DNA from: Thalassobium sp.
GTDB lineage: Bacteria; Pseudomonadota; Gammaproteobacteria; Pseudomonadales; Oceanobacteraceae
Assembly: GCA_002733205.1 (NCBI GenBank)
Contig: NVUW01000003.1
Coordinates: 430,249 to 494,248 of the forward strand
Direction: 5' to 3'
Length of the DNA: 64,000 bases
A program made the translations under genes and the position numbers. Under the pieces are notes generated by a model. The model was not told where the DNA came from. It was given only the letters and a program-made list of their open reading frames with translations, and made no database searches. How positions within the stretch are numbered: position 1 is the stretch's first letter; each line of letters starts with the position of its first letter. Shown in pieces: positions 16,421 to 25,214 of this stretch.

Positions 16421-19400
16421 ATGTTTAAAAAAGTCTTAATCGCCAACCGTGGCGCCATTGCCAGCCGTATTATCCGCACCCTGAAAAAAATGAATATTCA
16501 GGCGGTTGCGGTTTACCATCAGGCCGACCAGCATTCGTTGCATGTCCAGCAGGCCGATGAGGCTTACTGCTTAGGTGATGGCACGGTCGCGGATACCTAC
16601 CTGAATCAGGATAAAATCCTGCAGATTGCCAAAGACTGCGGTGCTGAAGCCATTCACCCCGGTTATGGATTTTTAAGCGAAAATACCGGTTTCTCCCATG
16701 CCTGTGATCAGGCTGGCGTGGTCTTTCTTGGCCCCACCGCCGCACAAATGGATGCCTTTGGTTTAAAACATTCAGCACGCGCACTGGCGCAGGACAATAA
16801 AGTTCCGCTGCTGCCGGGCACCGAACTGCTGACCGATATTCACAGCGCCATCCGTGAAGCCGGGCGTATTGGTTATCCGGTGATGTTAAAAAGCACCGCC
16901 GGTGGTGGCGGTATTGGTATGCAACTGTGTTACAGCGAGGCCGAACTGCAGCAGGCGTTTGCCTCGGTTAAACGGTTAAGCGCCAATAACTTTGCCAACG
17001 ATGGCGTATTTATCGAAAAATTTGTCGAAAAAGCCCGCCATATCGAAGTACAGATTTTTGGTGACGGTAAGGGGCAGGTGCTGGCATTGGGCGAGCGCGA
17101 CTGTTCTATTCAACGCCGCAACCAGAAAGTGCTGGAAGAAACACCGGCACCGGGTTTAACCGCCCAGCAGCGGGAGGCATTACACACCACGGCAGCGCGT
17201 CTGGGCCGCTCGGTTAATTACCGCAGTGCCGGTACAGTCGAATTTATTTACGATGCAGATTCCGGTGAATTTTATTTCCTCGAAGTGAATACCCGCTTAC
17301 AGGTTGAGCACGGCGTTACCGAAGAAGTCTATGATATTGATCTGGTGGAATGGATGGTGCGCCTCGGTGCCGGAGAAACGCTGCCACTGACAGAGCATTT
17401 CACACCCAAAGGCCACAGTATTCAGGCACGGATTTATGCCGAAGATCCGGCACAGGATTTTCAGCCCTGCGCCGGCTTATTAAGCAATGTCCGCTGGCCA
17501 CAACACCTCTTGTTGCAATCTCAGTCTGATAAGGCCTCAGGCTGGCCATCACTGCGTATTGATACCTGGGTAGAAAGCGGCTCAGAAGTACCGGCGCTGT
17601 TCGATCCTATGCTGGCCAAAGTGATTGCCACCGCCGCCAACCGCGATCAGGCGCTGGCAACTCTGGCAGAGGCGCTGGCCAACACGGAATTGTACGGACT
17701 GGAATGCAACCGCCGCTATCTGCTCGATATTCTTAAGGATAAGCGCGTACAAGCCGGTGACGTGTACACCCAGTTATTAAAAACACTGCAACACCAGCCC
17801 ACCAGCGTGCAGGTATTAACCGCCGGAACACAAACCACCGTTCAGGATTTACCGGCTCGGGTTGGATACTGGGATATTGGCGTGCCACCGTCAGGTCCGT
17901 TCGATGGCTATTCTTTTGCGCTGGGTAACCGTTTACTCGGCAATGCAGAACAGGCGGCGGGTCTGGAAATTACCTTAAAAGGCCCGGTGCTTAAATTTAA
18001 CGCACCGACAAGAATATTACTGGCCGGTGCCACCACCAGCGCCAGTCTGACCCGTGCCAACCAACCCACTGACAGCCTGAGCCACAACAGTACAACCAGT
18101 GATATTGAATTCTGGCAGGTCATTGATATTAATGCCGGCGATATTCTCGACTGCGGCAGCGTTGGCAGTGCTGGAGCACGTGCTTATTGTTTAATTGCCG
18201 GTGGTTTTAACTGTCCGGATTACTTGGGTTCAAAATCCACCTTTACGCTTGGTCAGTTTGGCGGCCATAACGGCCGCGCATTATTACCGGGCGATGTGCT
18301 GCATTTTTCCGCAGATAATAAAGCGGAGCCTGCAACTCTTAATGATCCGGCTTTGCTGCCCACGATTGCCAATGAGTGGGAATTACGGGTTATTTACGGC
18401 CCACACGGCGCACCTGAATTTTTCACCGACAGCGATATTGAACGCTTCTTTGCTCACACCTGGGAAGTGCACTACAACTCCAGCCGTACCGGTGTGCGCC
18501 TGATTGGCCCCAAACCGGAATGGGCACGGGCCGACGGTGGTGAAGCCGGCTTGCATCCATCTAATATTCACGACAATGCCTACGCTATTGGTACCGTCGA
18601 TTTTACCGGTGATATGCCGGTGATTTTAGGGCCGGACGGCCCGAGTCTGGGCGGCTTTGTTTGTCCGGCCACAGTGATCACCGCCGATTTATGGAAACTC
18701 GGCCAGTTAAAAGCCGGTGATAAAATCCGCTTTCTGCCGGTCAGCCAGCAGACTGCCGTTGCCTTAAACCGCGCACAGCAAAACAGCCTGGCAACACTGA
18801 ATGCAGAGAATTATGCGGTTGAACGCTGGTTACCGGACAGCCCGATTGTACACAGCATCGCATATACCGGTCAGGCAGACTCACATCCGACCGGTGTCGT
18901 TTATCGCCCCAGTGGAGACCAGTATTTACTGGTGGAATACGGCCCACTGCAGCTGGATATCCGCTTGCGCTTCCGTGTCCACGCCTTAATGCAGTATTTA
19001 AACACACAGAATATTACCGGCCTGTGGGAACTGACACCGGGCATCCGCTCGCTGCAGCTGCACTACGATTCCACACGTTTAAATCAGCAGGAATTACTGC
19101 AGATATTAATTGCCGCCGAAGATCAGCTGGGCGACTTGCAGGATGCCGAAGTACCGTCGCGCATTGTTCACCTGCCATTGTCGTGGAACGACGAAGCCTG
19201 CCAGCTGGCGGTGAATAAATACATACAATCGGTACGGGCCGATGCGCCATGGTGCCCGGATAATATTGAGTTTATCCGCCGTATTAATGGCCTGAAATCC
19301 ATCGACGAAGTAAAGGACATTGTCTTTAACGCCAGTTATCTGGTGATGGGCTTAGGCGATGTGTATTTAGGTGCTCCGGTGGCAACGCCCATGGACCCGC

Positions 19401-20113
19401 GTCACCGTCTGGTCACCACCAAATATAATCCAGCGCGTACCTGGACGGCGGAAAACTCCGTAGGTATCGGCGGCGCTTATATGTGTATTTACGGTATGGA
19501 AGGCCCGGGCGGCTATCAGTTTGTTGGCCGTACCCTGCAGATGTGGAACCGCTATAAGACCACCCGCGAATTTACCCAACCCTGGTTGCTGCGCTTTTTC
19601 GATCAGGTGCGTTTTTACGAGGTCAGCCACGACGAACTGATGACGATCCGCCAGCAGTTTCCCCACGGCCAGTACCCCATCAAAATTGAAGAAACCCGCT
19701 TTAATCTCGCGGAATACGAACGCTTTTTACAGGAACAGGGCACAGGCATTTCAGCCTTCCAGCAGGAACGGCAAAAAGCCTTTCAGGCAGAACTTGAGGA
19801 ATGGAAAGCCTCAGGAAAATTCCATTACGACAGCGAACCAGCGGTGCTGGAAGAAAGCGATGAGCGTCCGCTGGCAGAGGGTGAATTCAGCATCGACAGC
19901 CATGTATCCGGCAACGTCTGGCAATGTCTGGTGAAGCCCGGCGATCAGGTCAGCGCCGGTCAGCCTCTGGTGGTGCTGGAATCCATGAAGATGGAAATTG
20001 AAGTCAGCAGCCATCAGAGCGGTACCGTGGTGGAAGTGCTGCGCACAACCGGCCAGAGCGTCAGTCCGGGCAAAGCGCTGGTCATTCTGCAAACAGCCGG
20101 TAACGGGGAGTAA
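16421..20113 (+). CDS. Urea/guanidine carboxylase
   Basis: 1230 residues, biotin-dependent enzyme. Order: biotin carboxylase domain (about 1-450; HPGYGFLSEN, STAGGGGIGM ATP-grasp loop, EVNTRLQVEHGVTE), KipA/KipI-like carboxyltransferase domains (about 470-1100; VGYWDIGVPPSGPFDGYSFALGN, GGQFGGHNGR-like region, GPDGPSLGGFVCPA), and a C-terminal biotinyl domain with ESMKM and the biotinylated Lys1190. Full length for the family. In a guanidine-I riboswitch operon with CgdAB-type genes the substrate is more likely guanidine than urea: ATP plus bicarbonate yields carboxyguanidine, which the DUF1989 pair deiminates to allophanate. The expected next gene, allophanate hydrolase (atzF), is absent; a convergent DUF1287 gene begins at the next base. 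Confidence 0.95.
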   Translation: MFKKVLIANRGAIASRIIRTLKKMNIQAVAVYHQADQHSLHVQQADEAYCLGDGTVADTYLNQDKILQIAKDCGAEAIHPGYGFLSENTGFSHACDQAGVVFLGPTAAQMDAFGLKHSARALAQDNKVPLLPGTELLTDIHSAIREAGRIGYPVMLKSTAGGGGIGMQLCYSEAELQQAFASVKRLSANNFANDGVFIEKFVEKARHIEVQIFGDGKGQVLALGERDCSIQRRNQKVLEETPAPGLTAQQREALHTTAARLGRSVNYRSAGTVEFIYDADSGEFYFLEVNTRLQVEHGVTEEVYDIDLVEWMVRLGAGETLPLTEHFTPKGHSIQARIYAEDPAQDFQPCAGLLSNVRWPQHLLLQSQSDKASGWPSLRIDTWVESGSEVPALFDPMLAKVIATAANRDQALATLAEALANTELYGLECNRRYLLDILKDKRVQAGDVYTQLLKTLQHQPTSVQVLTAGTQTTVQDLPARVGYWDIGVPPSGPFDGYSFALGNRLLGNAEQAAGLEITLKGPVLKFNAPTRILLAGATTSASLTRANQPTDSLSHNSTTSDIEFWQVIDINAGDILDCGSVGSAGARAYCLIAGGFNCPDYLGSKSTFTLGQFGGHNGRALLPGDVLHFSADNKAEPATLNDPALLPTIANEWELRVIYGPHGAPEFFTDSDIERFFAHTWEVHYNSSRTGVRLIGPKPEWARADGGEAGLHPSNIHDNAYAIGTVDFTGDMPVILGPDGPSLGGFVCPATVITADLWKLGQLKAGDKIRFLPVSQQTAVALNRAQQNSLATLNAENYAVERWLPDSPIVHSIAYTGQADSHPTGVVYRPSGDQYLLVEYGPLQLDIRLRFRVHALMQYLNTQNITGLWELTPGIRSLQLHYDSTRLNQQELLQILIAAEDQLGDLQDAEVPSRIVHLPLSWNDEACQLAVNKYIQSVRADAPWCPDNIEFIRRINGLKSIDEVKDIVFNASYLVMGLGDVYLGAPVATPMDPRHRLVTTKYNPARTWTAENSVGIGGAYMCIYGMEGPGGYQFVGRTLQMWNRYKTTREFTQPWLLRFFDQVRFYEVSHDELMTIRQQFPHGQYPIKIEETRFNLAEYERFLQEQGTGISAFQQERQKAFQAELEEWKASGKFHYDSEPAVLEESDERPLAEGEFSIDSHVSGNVWQCLVKPGDQVSAGQPLVVLESMKMEIEVSSHQSGTVVEVLRTTGQSVSPGKALVILQTAGNGE

Positions 20114-20752
20114 TTACTCCCCACTCCTCTGTGGCAGGTACTGGTAATGCCCGGTAATCCGGTAACGAAATAACATATCCTCCAGCACCGGACCGGCACC
20201 GATGTTATGCACGATTAACGGTGTCTTGGAGCCCGGCGCATAACGGTCGCTGACCACGCCAATATGCGGCAGGTTGCCCGGCAGCATCCAGGTGACCAGA
20301 TCCCCCGGCTGATAATCGGCCGGGTTATCACTGACGGCTAATGTCTGGCCATTACGCTGAAAAAACGCCTGTAAATTCGGCACCCGGCGATGATCGATAT
20401 TGGTATCGGTACGGGTCATACCCCAGATGCGGCGCGACGGGTAAGCGGCAAAATCGGCCACCATATCTTCGTGCACCAATTGCTGTAAATCGATCCCCAG
20501 GGCGCGGTAGCTGCGGATCACCACATCGGTGCACACACCAATGTCTGGCGCCACATCACCATTGGGATAGGCAATTTTCTGGTAAGCGCCGTCATAGCGC
20601 ACCTGCTGCGTAGTACGCTGCAATGCCGCGGCCACCAGCTCCTGACGGAAAGCCGCGGCGCTGCCCTCCCCGGCATTAACCTGCACTGTGGCCAGTATAA
20701 AGACCAGCAGCGTTACGCCGGGCAACCATTTGAATGTCTGCATCCTGTTCAT
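20114..20752 (-). CDS. DUF1287 family protein (YijF-like), periplasmic
   Basis: 212 residues with an N-terminal signal peptide (hydrophobic LLVFILATVQVNA, cleavage near residue 27). Motifs GVCTDVVIRSYRALGID and LPHIGVVSDR provide a Cys and His as in the NlpC/P60-like DUF1287 fold; E. coli YijF belongs to this family. Catalytic activity is not demonstrated. The stop codon abuts that of the carboxylase gene with no spacer (TAATTA), so the two convergent genes share no terminator. A second in-frame ATG lies three codons in. Confidence 0.88.
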   Translation of the reverse strand: MNRMQTFKWLPGVTLLVFILATVQVNAGEGSAAAFRQELVAAALQRTTQQVRYDGAYQKIAYPNGDVAPDIGVCTDVVIRSYRALGIDLQQLVHEDMVADFAAYPSRRIWGMTRTDTNIDHRRVPNLQAFFQRNGQTLAVSDNPADYQPGDLVTWMLPGNLPHIGVVSDRYAPGSKTPLIVHNIGAGPVLEDMLFRYRITGHYQYLPQRSGE

Positions 20753-20974
20753 ACCCTGAGATTCCTTTCGTTAATGGTCAGCGGATATCTGAGCATCATA
20801 AGGCATAACCCTAGCCCTACCCGCATCAGGATTGACCAGAATTCCCGCCGTTAGTGCCAACGGCAATAAAGACCAGACCTCGGTTTCAACCAGCAATCTG
20901 TGCATATTGATCATTGCTCTGTCATTCCGGGTTTGCCATCATGCCGGCCATACTGAACCGATGAGACCATCCCT

Positions 20975-21730
20975 ATGTATCAGGACATTACCTACAGTCT
21001 GGAAAACGGCATTGCCGTGATTACTCTGAACCGCCCAAAAGTGCTGAACGCCATCCGCGTACAGACTTATAAGGACGTTATTGCCGCTCTGCACGACAGC
21101 GATGCCAACGATGAGGTTAAAGTCATCGTGATGACCGGTGCCGAAGGCCGTTTTACCGCCGGTAACGATCTGGCCGACCTGCTGCCTGGCGGTGATTTGC
21201 CTGCGGTACAGGACGGCGTTGCCGGTATCTTTGATGCCTTCGCCGGTTTGCAAAAGCCCCTGATCATGGCGCAGGAAGGTGTGGCCATCGGTATTGGCGC
21301 CAACATGCTGCTGCATGCCGATATCGCTTACGCCGGTAACAGTATCCGTTACAGCCTGCCATTCGCCAAAATCGGTGTTACTTCTGAAGGTGCCTGCTCG
21401 GTACTGCTGGCCGAAGCCATTGGTCCTAAGCGTGCAGCAGAACTGCTGTACACCGGCCGTTTCTTTACCGCCGCCGAAGCCGAAAAATGGGGCCTGTTAA
21501 CCGCCGCCGTTGAAGACGGCAAAGCGCTGGAAACAGCGATGGCTACCGCCAACGAATTACTGAAAAATTCTCAGGATTCTATCCGTGCCATTAAAAAACT
21601 GGGTCGTGCTGAAGGCCACCGTGAGCGTGTGAATAAAGCCGTTAAACTGGAGATGGAATTATTCTCCGGCCTGCTGGGCACACCAGAAACTCAGGCGCGT
21701 ATTAATCACGTGCTGAAAGGCGGTAAATAA
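20975..21730 (+). CDS. Enoyl-CoA hydratase/isomerase family protein, likely enoyl-CoA isomerase
   Basis: 251 residues, crotonase fold. The oxyanion-hole residues are in FTAGNDLADL (about 60-69) and GIGAN (106-110). The first catalytic Glu of true enoyl-CoA hydratases (GGGCELA) is replaced by Asn110, while Glu138 in VTSEGACS is in the position of the single catalytic Glu of delta3,delta2-enoyl-CoA isomerases (PEGCSS type). A double-bond isomerase acting on unsaturated fatty acyl-CoA is therefore likelier than a hydratase. Monocistronic, with a terminator downstream. Confidence 0.88.
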   Translation: MYQDITYSLENGIAVITLNRPKVLNAIRVQTYKDVIAALHDSDANDEVKVIVMTGAEGRFTAGNDLADLLPGGDLPAVQDGVAGIFDAFAGLQKPLIMAQEGVAIGIGANMLLHADIAYAGNSIRYSLPFAKIGVTSEGACSVLLAEAIGPKRAAELLYTGRFFTAAEAEKWGLLTAAVEDGKALETAMATANELLKNSQDSIRAIKKLGRAEGHRERVNKAVKLEMELFSGLLGTPETQARINHVLKGGK

Positions 21731-21806
21731 GTTCAGTACTTTTAAAGCACCAGTGAATAAATAATTCAGCGGTGTTTTAACACTGAACCTGTTTAAGACG
21801 TTCAAT

Positions 21807-21842
21807 AAAAAACCGCCGGTTGCAAACAACCGGCGGTTTTTT
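21807..21842. terminator. Bidirectional terminator after the crotonase-fold gene
   Basis: AAAACCGCCGGTTG-CAAA-CAACCGGCGGTTTT with A- and T-runs on both sides; serves the rightward crotonase gene and the leftward DoxX-like operon. Confidence 0.85.
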
Positions 21843-21902
21843 ATTTTAAGCTCCGGTTTGAGCACAGCACAGGATCTGAATAAAGCGCCGCGCTGACCGC
21901 GA

Positions 21903-22274
21903 TCAGGATATCGATTTTCCTGGCATCAGAATCCAGATAAGTACCATAATCGGCAGGTTTTTAACCACCGGTGCAAACGGATGCCACCAGAACTCAGGGG
22001 CAATAACCGACAGCAGTACGCTATAAACCGCAATCGTGATCAGCTGTATCTGAAAACACAGACGTTGCGCCCAGGGCAATAACAGCCAGAGTCCTAAAAG
22101 CGCATCCACAATACTGCCACCATAAAGCAGCCAGGGAGCCAGAGCATCGGCTACGCCACCCTGCTGTAAGATCACCAGACCAATATCCTGCGCCGTCGCG
22201 ACCGACACCAGCGCCGTAATAAGCCAAAGCAGGCTCAAGGTCCAGCGGCCGAATGTTTGCTGTAATGCTGTCAT
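21903..22274 (-). CDS. DoxX-like family membrane protein
   Basis: 123 residues with four hydrophobic segments (about 10-28, 44-66, 73-91 and 98-117). Sequence and size fit the DoxX-like family (PF13781). Function is unknown. Its start codon overlaps the stop of the DUF2269 gene by 4 bp, so translation is coupled. It is the last gene of a three-gene operon. Confidence 0.75.
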   Translation of the reverse strand: MTALQQTFGRWTLSLLWLITALVSVATAQDIGLVILQQGGVADALAPWLLYGGSIVDALLGLWLLLPWAQRLCFQIQLITIAVYSVLLSVIAPEFWWHPFAPVVKNLPIMVLIWILMPGKSIS

Positions 22275-22738
22275 ATCACCGCCAGAGGCTTGGCCACCAT
22301 CAACCAGAAAAGCACCAGCATGGCAGCGAATGCTGGTATTCCCAATGCAATCCAGAGTCGCATCAGACGTTTAAAGCGCACGCTTAAAAAGCCATTTTCC
22401 ATACAGGCTTCGCGGTGCAACTGATACTGAATCCAGACCACCGGCAGCCAGCAACAACCAATCAATATAAACAGCCCGGCGACCGTCAGAAACCACGGCG
22501 AGGTAAAACTGACATTCAGCAGAGACATCAACCACACACCGGTGATCAGCTGCACTAAAACCGCCGGAGCGGTAAACAACCAATCCGCCAGAATAACGAT
22601 CCGGCTGACATTACGGATTGTTTCCTGACTGCGGCTGAGAACCGCCATTAACATAAAAAAAGCAATGCCACTGCCGGTGCCCATTAATACGACCGCCGAG
22701 AGAATGTGCAGCGTTTTCAGCAGAAAATAATCAGTCAC
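22271..22738 (-). CDS. DUF2269 family membrane protein
   Basis: 155 residues, four membrane segments. The sequence LKTLHILSAVVLMGTGSGIAFFM at the start and the central tract are typical of DUF2269, a membrane family of unknown function (the N-terminal His near residue 11 is conserved in it). It overlaps both neighbours: 4 bp with the DoxX-like gene and 8 bp with the saccharopine-dehydrogenase-like gene. Confidence 0.8.
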   Translation of the reverse strand: MTDYFLLKTLHILSAVVLMGTGSGIAFFMLMAVLSRSQETIRNVSRIVILADWLFTAPAVLVQLITGVWLMSLLNVSFTSPWFLTVAGLFILIGCCWLPVVWIQYQLHREACMENGFLSVRFKRLMRLWIALGIPAFAAMLVLFWLMVAKPLAVI

Positions 22739-23849
22739 CCTGCTCCTCCCTGATCACCAGCCCTAAGCTCTGTGCATAAGGATAAAATTCCGCCAGCGAA
22801 AATTCACCGCTGCAGGCTCTGGCACCGGGATGTACCTGCCCTGCCAGCAATTGTCTGGCGATGATTATGGTCGACAATGTGGGGATAAAAGGGCCAATAC
22901 CATCATAAGCCTCCAGACGCCAACGCAGCCTGCTGGCTGCACCCTGCGTATTTAACCCGGCGATATCAATCTGCATCGCACCATCAGCGCTGCCCAGTTT
23001 ACTGAACCAATGGCTCATCCGATAAATAAGCGCCGTAGCTGGTGCCCAGTTTTTAATCAGGCGCAGACGCGCCAGTGATGCCATTGCCAGCATCGAAAAA
23101 TGCAGAAACGGCAGCTCAAGACTGGCCTGAAAACGTACCCGCTCAGTAACCGCAAACTGCGCCGGGAACAGTTCCAGATCAGGCACATCCACATTCGCCA
23201 GCCAACGCCATCCTAACCTTGGGCCAAAATATTTACGCCGGGAATTCATCCAGCCATACACCGTACGACCACGTCCCTGTTCAAACACAGAGAAAGGACG
23301 GCCGGTGTACGACAAAATGCCACGCAGCGTTGCTTCACCGCGTTCAGCCTGATTACCCGGTGCGATAGCAATATCAATGCTGTCGATCTGCCGGAAGCGT
23401 GATTGATAATGTTCAATAACCGCCGACGACAACCCCGGTACCGAGCTGGCACCACTGATGATCTGCACTCCGGCGTCTTCTGCCTGTTTATTAAGTGAGG
23501 TTATATCGCAGACAAAACGCCGGTCATCGGCAAGATCCAGATAATGCGCACCAACCGCAATACAGGCTTCGGCAACACGATAATTCTGCCCCTGAAAAGG
23601 ACCACCGGTATGAATAACCAGAAACGGCGTTAAATCCTGCAGCTGTGCGCAGAAATCGGCCGCGTTGATATCCAGTACAACGGCCTGTAATTCTGCTTTG
23701 GCTGACGGCTGCAACTGAGCAACCAGAGCACGGGCTTTATCAGAATGACGCCCGCTGCACACTAAGCGGATACCGCTGTCCTGCGCCAGAGTTTCACAAA
23801 TGCGCTTACCGAAGTTTCCATAACCGCCCAATACAACGACTGTTTTCAT
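22731..23849 (-). CDS. Saccharopine dehydrogenase-like NAD(P)-binding protein
   Basis: 372 residues. N-terminal Rossmann domain with VVVLGGYGNFGKRICETLA (GxGxxG) and SGRHSDKA after beta-2; HTGGPFQGQNYRVAEACIAVGAHYLDLADD is typical of saccharopine dehydrogenase-like proteins (trans-acting enoyl reductase and related). The second half is hydrophobic in parts and divergent. The chosen ATG gives the domain directly; upstream in-frame residues look non-coding. First gene of an operon with DUF2269 and a DoxX-like protein, a combination suggesting a membrane-associated redox or lipid function. Substrate unknown. Confidence 0.85.
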   Translation of the reverse strand: MKTVVVLGGYGNFGKRICETLAQDSGIRLVCSGRHSDKARALVAQLQPSAKAELQAVVLDINAADFCAQLQDLTPFLVIHTGGPFQGQNYRVAEACIAVGAHYLDLADDRRFVCDITSLNKQAEDAGVQIISGASSVPGLSSAVIEHYQSRFRQIDSIDIAIAPGNQAERGEATLRGILSYTGRPFSVFEQGRGRTVYGWMNSRRKYFGPRLGWRWLANVDVPDLELFPAQFAVTERVRFQASLELPFLHFSMLAMASLARLRLIKNWAPATALIYRMSHWFSKLGSADGAMQIDIAGLNTQGAASRLRWRLEAYDGIGPFIPTLSTIIIARQLLAGQVHPGARACSGEFSLAEFYPYAQSLGLVIREEQGD

Positions 23850-24228
23850 CCTGATGACTGGCTCTTGGTTTCTGATAGCAGACGCAGTATAACGGAGTGC
23901 CGGAGCGGGTAACCATGCTGTACTACACACTCTCCGCTGTTTTTCCCCGTTGTGCGCCGTGGCAAACCTGCAGATACCCAGCCATCTCTGCTAATCACTC
24001 TTTCTGGCATTGATTGAACCCGGCAACCTCAGTACCCTCAGTGATAAGGCAGGGATAGCGGAATCTGCACTGCGGACTCGCAAAGCGATCCAGTCTGCAG
24101 ATATCCCTCTCGGTGCACTTTGCTCCTGCAACATGAGCGCAGCTGTCGGTATCAGCAAGGCTAAGCCTGAACGACAGCGCGTGTTACAGGCGAAACGCTA
24201 CGCTTTAATCTGAATCTCAGCAGGGTAC
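23850..24228. other. Intergenic region without a recognisable gene
   Basis: 379 bp between a leftward operon and a rightward small gene. A TTG-initiated 67-codon frame exists but has no Shine-Dalgarno sequence, family resemblance or typical composition. Probably holds the promoters of both flanking genes; none was assigned confidently. Confidence 0.6.
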
Positions 24229-24276
24229 GGAACAAGGAATGGAACAATGAATGGAACAATGAATGGAACAATGAAC
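24229..24276 (+). repeat. Four tandem 12-bp repeats at the start of a small gene
   Basis: Units GGAACAAGGAAT, GGAACAATGAAT, GGAACAATGAAT and GGAACAATGAAC. The first supplies an AAGGA Shine-Dalgarno-like core and the next three each contain an in-frame ATG (24247, 24259, 24271). The unit length is a multiple of three, so copy changes keep the frame. Confidence 0.9.
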
Positions 24277-24450
24277 ACAAAAAAAGCCAGACAGTTGAAT
24301 ATTATCATTTCCGTTATATTCGCCCTGACGATGTTGCTGACGTCTTATTTCGTTGCCGATAAAGACGTATCTCAGAACATTGTTCTTATCCTGATTACTC
24401 TTTGGTTTATTCCGTTCCTTTACCTCAGTAAAAGCCACCCGGAAAAATAA
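24247..24450 (+). CDS. Small two-helix membrane protein, unknown
   Basis: 67 residues if started at the first ATG of the tandem repeat, or 59 from the third (MNTKKARQLN). Two hydrophobic segments (about 18-36 and 42-59) separated by a short VADKDVSQ loop, ending in a polar KSHPEK. No family recognised. The repeat upstream gives three possible starts in the same frame, so the true N-terminus is uncertain. Likely a real but minor membrane protein; it is followed by another small membrane gene 98 bp on. Confidence 0.6.
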   Translation: MNGTMNGTMNTKKARQLNIIISVIFALTMLLTSYFVADKDVSQNIVLILITLWFIPFLYLSKSHPEK

Positions 24451-24548
24451 ACGGCCGCACGCCAGCAATGGATGGAATCAGCAACTGATTTAAACATTCA
24501 GAATTTTTTCTGCCGGGCGTAAAAATAACACGGCGCCCACGGAGCTTT

Positions 24549-25031
24549 ATGAGAAAAATACGCACGATACTGACGCTCATGATCATCGCATTTATGTTTG
24601 CACCGCTCTCTCAATGCACAAAAATGATCATTCTGACACCCACAGCCGGAGATGACGGTATCAACGGGCTGAGCCGGGAAAGGGTGACAGAAACCTATGT
24701 GGTCTACGATAAAATCATGTCGCAGATTCCGACCGATCTCATTGAAGTATTCCTGTTAATCACTACCTTTTTTGCACCGCTGTTCCTTAACCTGCTCAAC
24801 CCGGTGTCTTACCGGATGAAACTGTTGAACAACATCGCGCAATTAGCGGCAGGTGGATGGTTACTTTATTTCAGTGTTGTCGTTGTTTTTTTATTCGGCG
24901 ATGCCCTGCTCTTTGGTTATCTGTTCTGCGCGGTCGTCGCCAGCCTGAATCTTGTGAACCTTTATGCCCTGTTCAGTCTCATTAAAAACCGCACAACACA
25001 GCAGCTCAATGCGGATATTCCGCCTACCTGA
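24549..25031 (+). CDS. Membrane protein of unknown function
   Basis: 160 residues. An N-terminal hydrophobic segment (about 7-22, ending LSQC, a lipobox-like sequence) is followed by a short periplasmic region and three further hydrophobic segments (about 66-85, 98-118 and 118-140). Start after GGAGCTTT, about 7 bp. No family recognised and no conserved motif seen. A truncated MITE copy begins immediately after the stop codon, so the natural 3' end may have been altered. Confidence 0.65.
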   Translation: MRKIRTILTLMIIAFMFAPLSQCTKMIILTPTAGDDGINGLSRERVTETYVVYDKIMSQIPTDLIEVFLLITTFFAPLFLNLLNPVSYRMKLLNNIAQLAAGGWLLYFSVVVVFLFGDALLFGYLFCAVVASLNLVNLYALFSLIKNRTTQQLNADIPPT

Positions 25032-25035
25032 ACAA

Positions 25036-25116
25036 AGGCGCGTTGATCTGAACAAAGGCGCGTTGATCTGAACGTTGCAGTAAGCCGGAGCGGACACTGA
25101 ATTATTCAGAGATGCC
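25036..25116 (+). mobile_element. Truncated copy of the 16-kb MITE
   Basis: Matches the right end of the 16051-16313 element (GGCGC-TTGATCTGAAC, CAGTAAGCCG-AGCGG-CACTG, then GAATTATTCAGAGATGCC, the 18-bp terminal repeat). The left end is missing, and a short AACAAAGGCGCGTTGATCTG segment is duplicated in tandem at its left edge. Confidence 0.75.
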
Positions 25117-25214
25117 CAGGATAACCCGTTTAACAACTGGCGGTTAAACTGCCGCTGAGCCGAGCAAAAATGCCGGTTAAATAACCGGCGCTTTTATTTT
25201 TACCGCACCAGGGC

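Noticed and set aside
24010..24213. 67-codon TTG-initiated frame
   Set aside because: No ribosome-binding site, unusual composition, and no resemblance to any family.
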